From: Kordiimonadaceae bacterium
GTDB lineage: Bacteria > Pseudomonadota > Alphaproteobacteria > Sphingomonadales > Emcibacteraceae
Reading direction: 5' to 3'
Assembly: GCA_018660225.1 (NCBI GenBank)
Contig: JABJKT010000186.1
Coordinates: forward strand, 1 to 49,272
Length of the DNA: 49,272 nt
Part shown: piece by piece, positions 42,601 to 49,272 of the stretch
Position numbering within the stretch: the first letter of the stretch is position 1
Layout: each line of letters opens with the position of its first letter
Program-made: the position numbers and the translations under genes
The notes under the pieces: generated by a model
Seen by the model: only the letters and a program-made list of their open reading frames with translations
Databases searched by the model: none
What the model was told of the DNA's origin: nothing

Positions 42601-43638
42601 ATGGCAAGTGACAAACTATTTATCCAAACATTAAAAGGCAATCAAAAAGACCGTGTCCCTTTCTGGTTCATGAGACAGGCAGGACGGTATCTGCCTGAAT
42701 ATATGGCGCTTAGAAAAGAAGCAGGTTCTTTTTTAGATCTTTGTTACAATTCAGATTTTGCAACTGAAGTAACATTACAGCCAATAAGACGTTTTAACAT
42801 GGATGCGGCGATATTATTTTCAGATATCCTTGTTATTCCGCACGCGCTTGGACAGGATTTGGCTTTCCAAGTAGGTGAAGGGCCTGTTCTGACGCCGGTT
42901 AATAATATAGAAAAGCTTGAAGCCCTTAGTAAAGATAATTTTCATGATCATTTAAATCCTGTTTATCAAACGGTCTCTAATCTTTCTAAAAAATTACCAG
43001 ATCATGTTGCCCTTATTGGCTTTGCTGGCGCACCGTGGACAGTAGCCACTTATATGGTTGGTGGCCGCGGATCAAAAGATCAGGCAGAAACCAGAATAAT
43101 GGCTTATCAGGATAGGGAAACGTTTGAGCAGCTGATAAATTTGTTGGTCGATGTTACATCTGAATATCTAATTCGTCAGGTTGATCACGGTGCAGAAGTG
43201 CTGCAGATTTTTGATAGTTGGTCAGGAAGTCTTCCGGCGGATGAATTTATTAAATGGTGTGTTGAGCCAATGGTAAAAATTGTTCAGAATATCAGGGCCG
43301 TTCATCCGGATGTTCCCATTATCGGTTTTCCAAAAGGCGCCGGGGCAAAAATTAAAAATTATATCAAGAAAACCCGCGTTAATGCCGTTAGTATTGATAC
43401 GTCAACGTCTACATCATGGGTTAGGGATGCGGTCCAGCCACTTTGCACCGTACAGGGTAACCTAGACCCTATTATGTTGGTTCGTGGTGGTGCACCACTC
43501 GAGCGGGCCGTTCATCACATTCTTGACCATTTAAAAGACGGGTCACACATATTTAATTTGGGACATGGTATTATTCCGCAGACCCCGCCGGAAAATGTCA
43601 AAATGGTTTCTGATATTTTATTGTCTTATAGAAGATAA
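42601..43638 (+). CDS. hemE: Uroporphyrinogen decarboxylase
   Basis: Haem-pathway enzyme that converts uroporphyrinogen III to coproporphyrinogen III. The 345 residues show the N-terminal WFMRQAGRYLPEYMALR (about 22-38), ILFSDILVIPHALGQDL, and GFAGAPWTVATYMVGGRGSK (about 139-158), FDSWSGSLP and the C-terminal NLGHGIIPQTPPENV, all family-typical. It starts the hemE-hemH-hemJ set (2 bp before hemH) and lies right beside the putative origin, as in Caulobacter. Confidence 0.97.
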   Translation: MASDKLFIQTLKGNQKDRVPFWFMRQAGRYLPEYMALRKEAGSFLDLCYNSDFATEVTLQPIRRFNMDAAILFSDILVIPHALGQDLAFQVGEGPVLTPVNNIEKLEALSKDNFHDHLNPVYQTVSNLSKKLPDHVALIGFAGAPWTVATYMVGGRGSKDQAETRIMAYQDRETFEQLINLLVDVTSEYLIRQVDHGAEVLQIFDSWSGSLPADEFIKWCVEPMVKIVQNIRAVHPDVPIIGFPKGAGAKIKNYIKKTRVNAVSIDTSTSTSWVRDAVQPLCTVQGNLDPIMLVRGGAPLERAVHHILDHLKDGSHIFNLGHGIIPQTPPENVKMVSDILLSYRR

Positions 43639-43640
43639 AA

Positions 43641-44600
43641 ATGAGCAAAAAAATTGCGGTTGTTATGTTTAATCTTGGCGGTCCGGATTGTCTGGACGCG
43701 GTAAAGCCGTTTTTGTTTAATTTATTTTATGATCCAGCAATTATTACCGTGCCTAACCCTCTGCGTTGGATAATAGCCAAAAGCATTTCAAGCAAAAGAG
43801 CGCCGATAGCACGTGATATTTATCGGGAAATTGGTGGAAAATCACCAATATTGGAACAAACCGAAAAACAGCGTTTAAAACTTGAGAATACTTTAAAGGA
43901 TCTTTCTGATGATGAGTATAAATGCTTTGTTTTTATGCGTTATTGGCACCCTTTTGCAAAAGAAGTAGTTCATGATGTAAAGGATTATGAGCCTGATGAA
44001 ATTATTTTACTGCCGCTTTATCCGCAATATAGTGTGACCACCACGGGAACAGGACTTATTGAATGGAATAAATGGGCTGATAAATTGGCGCTAGTCGCGC
44101 CTTACAGGGTTATTAAAGATTATCCGGACCATGATTTTTTTGTGGGAACCATTGCCGAGCTGATCAGAAAAAAAATTGCTGGATTGAAAGATAAAGCAGA
44201 TTATAGGCTCTTATTATCGGCTCATGGGCTTCCTAAAAAAATCATTGAGGCGGGTGATCCGTATCAAAAACAGGTGGAAATTACCTGCGCGGCATTGACG
44301 AAAGAACTATCAGGTGAAAATCTTGATCACGTGGTTTGCTATCAAAGCCGGGTTGGACCACTCGAATGGATCGGCCCGTCGACGGATGATGAAATTGAAC
44401 GGGCGGCCAAGGACGGCAAAAATATTATCATGGTCCCGGTTGCTTTTGTATCGGAGCATTCAGAAACACTGGTCGAGCTTGATATCGAATATAAAAAGCT
44501 TGCGCAGGACGCTGGGATTGATGATTATATCAGAATTGAAACGGTTTCGAGCCGGCAAAAATTTATCGAAGGACTGGCTAGTCTGGTTTTGAATGTTTAA
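43641..44600 (+). CDS. hemH: Ferrochelatase
   Basis: Inserts ferrous iron into protoporphyrin IX to make protohaem. The 319 residues include VVMFNLGGPDCLDAVKPFLFNLFYDPAII (about 7-35), MRYWHPFAKEVV, LLPLYPQYSVTTTGT, the catalytic-His LLSAHGLPKKIIEAGDPY (about 191-208), and CYQSRVGPLEWIGPSTDDEI; a C-terminal VPVAFVSEHSETLVELDIEY holds the conserved HSET region. It is 2 bp downstream of hemE and 16 bp upstream of hemJ, so one transcript likely encodes three haem steps. Confidence 0.97.
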   Translation: MSKKIAVVMFNLGGPDCLDAVKPFLFNLFYDPAIITVPNPLRWIIAKSISSKRAPIARDIYREIGGKSPILEQTEKQRLKLENTLKDLSDDEYKCFVFMRYWHPFAKEVVHDVKDYEPDEIILLPLYPQYSVTTTGTGLIEWNKWADKLALVAPYRVIKDYPDHDFFVGTIAELIRKKIAGLKDKADYRLLLSAHGLPKKIIEAGDPYQKQVEITCAALTKELSGENLDHVVCYQSRVGPLEWIGPSTDDEIERAAKDGKNIIMVPVAFVSEHSETLVELDIEYKKLAQDAGIDDYIRIETVSSRQKFIEGLASLVLNV

Positions 44601-44616
44601 TAAATTAGGTGATTAA

Positions 44617-45078
44617 GTGTTTGATATATTAGTAGAATTTTTTCAGGAATATTATTACTGGATTTTATCACTTCATATTATTTCAGTGATAAGCTGGATG
44701 GCTGGTATGTTTTATCTACCGCGGCTTTTTGTATATCATACCCGTCTTGACGTTGGTTCAAAAGCTTCTGAGATGTTCAAGGAAATGGAAAGAAAACTGC
44801 TGCGTATGATAATAAATCCTGCAATGTGCGCGACGTGGATTTTTGGTCTTGCTTTATCCTTTGGTCAGGATAGTTGGCATGCGGGTGGTTGGTTTTATAT
44901 TAAATTTTCTGCAGTAATTATTTTATCTGGATTTCACGGATATTTATCAAAATGGCGAAAGGCCTTTGAACGTGATGAAAATCCCCATAATGAAAAATAT
45001 TTTCGCATGATGAATGAAGTTCCGACCGTATTAATGATGATTATTGTCTTTATGGTTTTTCTAAAGCCGTTTTCTTAA
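44617..45078 (+). CDS. hemJ: Protoporphyrinogen oxidase HemJ
   Basis: Membrane-bound enzyme that oxidises protoporphyrinogen IX and replaces HemG/HemY in most alphaproteobacteria. The 153 residues form four or five transmembrane helices; WILSLHIISVISWMAGMFYLPRLFVYH (about 13-39) holds the conserved histidine that ligates haem b, and WFYIKFSAVIILSGFHGYLSKWRKAF (about 90-115) is the other signature. The start is GTG at 44617 with AGGTG just upstream. It acts between hemE and hemH in the pathway but is encoded after both here. Confidence 0.92.
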   Translation: MFDILVEFFQEYYYWILSLHIISVISWMAGMFYLPRLFVYHTRLDVGSKASEMFKEMERKLLRMIINPAMCATWIFGLALSFGQDSWHAGGWFYIKFSAVIILSGFHGYLSKWRKAFERDENPHNEKYFRMMNEVPTVLMMIIVFMVFLKPFS

Positions 45079-45092
45079 TTTAAAAATCCTGA

Positions 45093-45251
45093 TTGCTAAT
45101 TTGATAAACTAGAGTATAATCATCCCACTGTCGTTCATCTGTAACGATAATAATTCCTTTTTATAATCAATTTCTTGAAATTTTATTTTAAATATCACCT
45201 ATTTTTCAATTACTTATCAAAACACCTACTTAAACCACTTGGACATCTCCT
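45093..45251 (+). promoter_or_regulatory. rho promoter and G-poor, rut-like leader
   Basis: TTGCTA (45093-45098), 16 bp, and a perfect TATAAT (45115-45120) make a good promoter ahead of rho, implying a leader of about 125 nt. From 45121 to 45251 the sense strand has 30 C and only 7 G, and 45178-45240 contains no G in 63 nt. Such C-over-G, unstructured RNA is the classical profile of a Rho-utilisation site, and E. coli rho is autoregulated by Rho-dependent attenuation in its leader. Similar control is inferred. Confidence 0.5.
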
Positions 45252-46508
45252 ATGAATTTATTGGATCTTAAAAAGAAAGCTCCCGCAGAGCTTTTAGATT
45301 TAGCCGAAGAAAATAACGTCGAGAATGCAAGCAACATGCGCAAACAAGATATGATGTTTGCTATTTTAAAAGCCTTTGCTGCGCGAATTGAAGAAATATC
45401 AGGAGGCGGGGTTGTTGAAGTTCTGCAGGACGGTTTTGGCTTTCTAAGATCGCCCGAATCAAATTATCTTCCAGGTCCTGATGATATTTATGTCAGTCCA
45501 AGCCAGATTAAGCGTTTTGGGCTTCGCACCGGGGATACGGTTGAAGGACTAATTAGATCACCAAAAGACGGTGAGCGGTATTTTGCCCTTCTAAAGGTTT
45601 CACAGGTAAATTACAAAGATCCAGACGTGAGTAAACATAAGGTTCATTTTGATAGTTTGACGCCGCTTCATCCGGACCGGAAATTTACCCTTGATCGCAA
45701 GGACCCAGATAATAAAGATAATTCGACACGGGTCATTGATTTGGTAGCGCCGATTGGTTTTGGTCAGCGCGGTGTAATTGTAGCACCGCCAAGAACTGGT
45801 AAAACGGTTCTAATGCAAAATGTTGCCCACGCCATTAAAGAAAATCATCCGGATGTATTTTTAATCGTGTTGCTTATTGATGAGCGACCGGAAGAGGTGA
45901 CGGATATGCGCCGTTCTGTTCATGGTGAAGTTGTAAGTTCTACGTTTGATGAGCCGGCAACGCGTCACGTACAAGTGTCAGAAATGGTTATTGAAAAAGC
46001 AAAAAGGCTAGTCGAAAATAAATATGACGTTGTCATTCTTCTTGATAGTATTACCCGTCTTGCGCGTGCTTATAATACGGTAATTCCAAGCTCTGGTAAG
46101 GTGCTTACCGGCGGTGTTGACGCTAATGCACTTCAGCGACCTAAACGCTTTTTCGGTGCGGCGCGTAATATTGAAGAAGGTGGCTCGCTGACCATTATAG
46201 CAACCGCCCTTATTGATACGGGTAGCCGGATGGATGAGGTTATTTTTGAAGAATTTAAAGGCACGGGTAACTCTGAAATTGTTCTTGACCGTAAGGTAAG
46301 TGATAAACGGATATTCCCGGCTATTGATATTACTAAATCAGGGACACGTAAAGAAGAGCTGCTACTTGATCCGGGTACGTTAGCGAAAATGTATGTACTA
46401 AGGCGTATATTAATGCCGATGGGATCGGTTGATGCGATTGAGTTCTTGCTCAATAAGCTCAAAGAAACAGAAGATAATGTAGAATTTTATAATTCTATGA
46501 ATAACTAA
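45252..46508 (+). CDS. rho: Transcription termination factor Rho
   Basis: Hexameric RNA-dependent ATPase that ends untranslated transcripts. The 418 residues show the N-terminal helical region, the OSB-fold RNA-binding domain (about 48-120, [35 protein letters not shown]), the Walker A in [20 protein letters not shown] (about 175-194) and Walker [17 protein letters not shown]. The Q-loop and R-loop regions are intact ([40 protein letters not shown]). Length matches family. Upstream is a C-rich leader; a strong intrinsic terminator follows. Confidence 0.98.
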   Translation: MNLLDLKKKAPAELLDLAEENNVENASNMRKQDMMFAILKAFAARIEEISGGGVVEVLQDGFGFLRSPESNYLPGPDDIYVSPSQIKRFGLRTGDTVEGLIRSPKDGERYFALLKVSQVNYKDPDVSKHKVHFDSLTPLHPDRKFTLDRKDPDNKDNSTRVIDLVAPIGFGQRGVIVAPPRTGKTVLMQNVAHAIKENHPDVFLIVLLIDERPEEVTDMRRSVHGEVVSSTFDEPATRHVQVSEMVIEKAKRLVENKYDVVILLDSITRLARAYNTVIPSSGKVLTGGVDANALQRPKRFFGAARNIEEGGSLTIIATALIDTGSRMDEVIFEEFKGTGNSEIVLDRKVSDKRIFPAIDITKSGTRKEELLLDPGTLAKMYVLRRILMPMGSVDAIEFLLNKLKETEDNVEFYNSMNN

Positions 46509-46521
46509 AAAAATCGACTGT

Positions 46522-46553
46522 AAAAAGGCTCTCATTTCTGAGGGCCTTTTTTT
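46522..46553 (+). terminator. Intrinsic terminator of rho
   Basis: AAGGCTCTCA (46525-46534) pairs with TGAGGGCCTT (46539-46548) through ten pairs including one G-T wobble, loop TTTC, extended by A-T pairs and followed by a run of seven T to 46553. It starts 14 nt after the rho stop codon. The A-tract ahead of the stem would also give T residues on the other strand. Confidence 0.92.
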
Positions 46554-46617
46554 ATTTCTCGCATTTTAGGTTTTTCTCTGCTTTAATTAAAAAAACAAAA
46601 TATAGGAATTTTCATTT

Positions 46618-48081
46618 ATGTCAGATAAAACCGTGCGCGAACCGAGCCTGATTGACGCCCTTATCCCCGTAATAGCATTGGTTAGTATGTTATCACTATC
46701 CGTTTATTTATATGGTGATGGTTCATCAAGCGGCGCTAACCAGATCGCGCTGATTTTGGCGAGCTGTGTGGCACTGATTATTGGCGTAAAAAATGGCTAT
46801 AATTGGCGTGAAATTGAAAAGGCTGTATCGCAGGGAATTGCCAACACCTTTGGCGCTATACTTATCTTAATGGTTGTGGGGATGTTGATCGGTTCATGGA
46901 TACTTTCCGGTACGGTTCCGGCGATGATTTACTATGGACTTCAAATTATTAATCCGACTATTTTCTATTTTACGGCTTGTATATTAAGTGCCATTGCCGC
47001 GATCAGTATTGGTAGCAGCTGGACGGTTGCAAGTACGATTGGTATTGGTCTTATGGGAATTGCAGCGGGGCTCGGTTTAGAGCCTGAAATTACTGCTGGT
47101 GCTATTATTTCAGGGGCTTATTTTGGTGATAAGATGTCGCCGCTTTCAGACACTACTAATCTTGCGCCAGCGGTGGCGGGGACTGATTTATTTACTCATA
47201 TCAGCCATATGACCTGGACGACTATTCCGTCTATATCAATTGCCGTTATTCTTTATCTTATTATCGGGTTGACCAGTGATATCAACACGGATAATATTGA
47301 TATTAGTGATCAACTTTTATTAATAGAAAGCAATTTTAATATTGGTGTTTATCTGCTGCTTCCGCTTGTGATTGTATTTATATTGGCTGTTAAAAAGAAT
47401 CCGGCATTTCCGACGCTTGTTATTGGCACGATGGTTGGTGTTGTTATGGCTGTTACTTTTCAACAGGATGTTATTTTTAAATTTGCCGGTGCAAATGACA
47501 GAATGGACGTGATTATTTTATTAGATGGCATCTGGCAGTCGCTTTTTGCCGGTTATACAGCAAATACGGGTGATGCCAGTATGGATGAGCTTCTTAGCCA
47601 GGGCGGGATGGCCGGTATGCTTGATACGATCTGGCTGGTTATGTGTGCGATTACCTTTGGTTCAATTCTGGAGAAACTGGGTCTTTTAAAGCGGCTGGTT
47701 ATGGGAATGATTGAAATGGCCCAAACCACAGGCTCACTTATTCTGGTTACAGCCCTGACGTGTATTGGGGTTAATATATTAGCGGCTGACCAATATATCG
47801 CTATTGTGCTTCCGGGCCGTATGTACCGGTTAGAATTTAAAAGACGTAAACTGGCGGCAAAGAACTTGTCACGGGTGCTTGAGGATACGGGGACGGTGAC
47901 GTCGGTGCTTGTGCCGTGGAATACGTGCGGTGCATTTTTCTCAAGTACGCTCGGGATTGCGACTTTTGCTTATGCGCCCTATTGCTTCTTTAATATTATC
48001 AGCCCGTTCATTTCAGTTTTTTATGGAATGTATAATATTAAGATCGCGCCTATTAATCCTGATGAGGTTCTTGCGGAGTAA
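46618..48081 (+). CDS. nhaC: NhaC-type sodium/proton antiporter
   Basis: A 487-residue integral membrane protein with about eleven hydrophobic segments. Family marks are SAIAAISIGSSWTVASTIGIGLMGIAAGLGL (about 121-151), AGAIISGAYFGDKMSPLSDTTNLAPAVAGTDLFTHI (about 160-195) and the C-terminal WNTCGAFFSSTLGIATFAYAPYCFFNIISP, all NhaC signatures. NhaC exchanges sodium for protons and supports pH and salt tolerance. It is inserted between rho and mnmE, which are usually adjacent in alphaproteobacteria, and stands alone with a short AT-rich upstream gap. Sodium dependence suggests a marine or saline habitat, but that is a weak inference. Confidence 0.93.
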   Translation: MSDKTVREPSLIDALIPVIALVSMLSLSVYLYGDGSSSGANQIALILASCVALIIGVKNGYNWREIEKAVSQGIANTFGAILILMVVGMLIGSWILSGTVPAMIYYGLQIINPTIFYFTACILSAIAAISIGSSWTVASTIGIGLMGIAAGLGLEPEITAGAIISGAYFGDKMSPLSDTTNLAPAVAGTDLFTHISHMTWTTIPSISIAVILYLIIGLTSDINTDNIDISDQLLLIESNFNIGVYLLLPLVIVFILAVKKNPAFPTLVIGTMVGVVMAVTFQQDVIFKFAGANDRMDVIILLDGIWQSLFAGYTANTGDASMDELLSQGGMAGMLDTIWLVMCAITFGSILEKLGLLKRLVMGMIEMAQTTGSLILVTALTCIGVNILAADQYIAIVLPGRMYRLEFKRRKLAAKNLSRVLEDTGTVTSVLVPWNTCGAFFSSTLGIATFAYAPYCFFNIISPFISVFYGMYNIKIAPINPDEVLAE

Positions 48082-48093
48082 TTCGCCTTCACG

Positions 48094-48561
48094 TTAAAAA
48101 GGAAGCTTTAGATTATCATCGGTTTCTTCGAGATCGAGCAGATATCTTTTTGTCTCTATTCCTTCGCCGCCGGAAAATCCGGTCAGCTTGCCATCTTTGC
48201 CGAGTACCCGGTGGCATGGAATGATGATCGGGATTGGATTTTGTCCGCAGGCCATGCCGACGGCACGGGCATGAGAATTTAACCGGTTAGAAATTTCACC
48301 GTATGTTAAAAATTTGCCGTAAGGAATATCGAGCATGATGTTCCAGACATTTTTTTGAAATTTTGTTCCATGTGGATTTAGCGGCAAATCAAAAGTTGGG
48401 TTTTCACCGTCGAAATATTGGTCGAGCAAATTTTTTGCGCGCCGTAAAATTTCATTTTCTGCGCTGAGGGGTGACCATCCCCAATCGAGAGAAACGATTT
48501 TTCCATCCTCTTCACTGATGGTGAGGTCGCCGATTGGGCTGTGAACCGATAGTTGTGACAT
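48094..48561 (-). CDS. ogt: Methylated-DNA-protein-cysteine S-methyltransferase
   Basis: Suicidal DNA-repair protein that removes alkyl groups from O6-alkylguanine. The 155 residues end with the active-site motif IIIPCHRVLGKDGKLTGFSGGEGIETKRYLL, with the acceptor Cys in PCHR (about 119), preceded by the HTH FQKNVWNIMLDIPYGKFLTYGEISNRL. This is the small Ogt/MGMT form without an Ada regulatory domain. It is convergent with nhaC (12 bp) and has 286 bp before mnmE. Confidence 0.95.
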   Translation of the reverse strand: MSQLSVHSPIGDLTISEEDGKIVSLDWGWSPLSAENEILRRAKNLLDQYFDGENPTFDLPLNPHGTKFQKNVWNIMLDIPYGKFLTYGEISNRLNSHARAVGMACGQNPIPIIIPCHRVLGKDGKLTGFSGGEGIETKRYLLDLEETDDNLKLPF

Positions 48562-48847
48562 GGAATTTACACTCTTTTAAATAGAAAAAACGACCTTTAA
48601 ATTTGTTGTCTAAAACGACTAATAAAAAACTAAATATGTCTTTATTATCAACGAGTTAACAAAAGACAACTTTCATAATTCAAAAGTTTTTGGGCGCTAC
48701 AGGGGCCTGGAGATTGTTTAAGTCTTGCCATGGGACCCTGTGTGCGATTGAGCGCGCTTGTTTTTTTAATGGTTTTATGATCTTGGGTGAGTTATAGCAT
48801 AGGGCAAGTTGGATATCTAATTTTTAAAATTTTGGTGAAACTTTCGA
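48562..48847. other. Intergenic region between ogt and mnmE
   Basis: The 286 bp contain no convincing gene. The centre (about 48690-48755) is more GC-rich than its AT-rich flanks and holds CAGGGGCCTGG and GGGACCCTG, short palindromic cores. I see no strong promoter. Divergent promoters for ogt and mnmE are expected here. Confidence 0.4.
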
Positions 48848-49272
48848 ATGACAATTTTTGCATTATCAAGTGGTAAGGGTCGGGCCGGCGTGAGCGTGAT
48901 CAGAATTTCTGGTCCCGAGACCTTTTCTGCTATTTTGACATTGACCAAAAATGCAAAAAAACCTGATCCTCGCTGTGCCGTTCTTAGCTGGTTTTATGAC
49001 CCGCTGACAAATGAAAAACTTGACCAAGGATTGGTGATTTTTTTCCCCGGACCGAATAGTTTTACCGGTGAAGATGTGGCCGAATTTCATATTCATGGTG
49101 GCTATGCCGTGGTCGCTGGTTTTTTGGAAGCGCTGTCAAAATTACCAAATTTACGATCTGCAGAAGCGGGTGAATTTACCCGCCGCGCATTTGATAATGG
49201 TAAAATGGATCTGACATCTGCCGAGGGGCTAGCAGATTTAATCAATGCGGAGACGGCGGGTCAAAAAAGACA
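48848..49272 (+). CDS. mnmE: tRNA modification GTPase MnmE (N-terminal part, incomplete)
   Basis: Forms, with MnmG, the enzyme that makes 5-carboxymethylaminomethyl-uridine at the wobble base of certain tRNAs. The first 141 residues from ATG at 48848 show the TrmE N-domain: [20 protein letters not shown] (about 4-23), [25 protein letters not shown] (about 72-96), [27 protein letters not shown]. The GTPase domain lies beyond the right edge. It commonly follows rho in alphaproteobacteria, and continues to gidA/mnmG, rsmG and parAB in that order. Confidence 0.96.
   Translation, partial: MTIFALSSGKGRAGVSVIRISGPETFSAILTLTKNAKKPDPRCAVLSWFYDPLTNEKLDQGLVIFFPGPNSFTGEDVAEFHIHGGYAVVAGFLEALSKLPNLRSAEAGEFTRRAFDNGKMDLTSAEGLADLINAETAGQKR

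Overview
The window looks like chromosomal DNA from a free-living, moderately AT-rich alphaproteobacterium. Evidence is the protein families and the gene order: ptsP / DUF4115 / ispG / hisS / prfA / prmC / DUF4167 / clpB, then tim44 / mltA / smr, fxsA / secB, and ppsR / aroE / coaE / dnaQ facing hemE / hemH / hemJ / rho / mnmE. Complete pathway genes and a molybdenum-cofactor pair argue against a reduced intracellular genome. I do not assign a genus.

Layout. 1-75 is the 5' end of a 16S rRNA gene on the minus strand, with a leader and a good promoter at 343-371. 656-3730 is the one accessory-looking stretch: a CBS-domain gene, GC-rich palindromic repeats in inverted orientation around a DUF6090-like gene and a truncated copy of it, and a divergent HxlR regulator / exported YciI-like pair. 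3729-17318 is a long minus-strand housekeeping block (clpB to lysC). 17455-24770 holds ubiG, fdhD, mobA, grxC, a frameshifted comF, a putative methyltransferase, mutT and argJ. 25024-38640 holds secA (with two C-terminal zinc motifs), accA, xerD, an unrecognised exported protein with a 46-residue membrane peptide beside it, aroK-aroB, a CNNM/CorC-like protein and the tim44-mltA-smr-HTH set. 38733-49272 holds secB, dnaQ-coaE-aroE-ppsR, hemE-hemH-hemJ, rho, nhaC, ogt and the start of mnmE.

The most informative non-coding region is 42235-42600, between ppsR and hemE. This is where the Caulobacter/Rickettsia type of replication origin lies. It contains a perfect 16-nt inverted repeat carrying two DnaA boxes (one is an exact consensus match), four more 8-of-9 box-like sites and a 26-nt run of only A/T. 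The genes on both sides point away from it. I propose it as the chromosomal oriC.

How the genes work together: the hisS-prfA-prmC set serves translation; secA, secB, tim44-like and fxsA are envelope and export genes; aroK, aroB and aroE are shikimate-pathway steps; hemE-hemH-hemJ are late haem steps; fdhD and mobA support molybdoenzymes; ptsP and ppsR sense or control phosphoenolpyruvate metabolism. No CRISPR array, prophage, complete insertion sequence or tRNA gene was seen.
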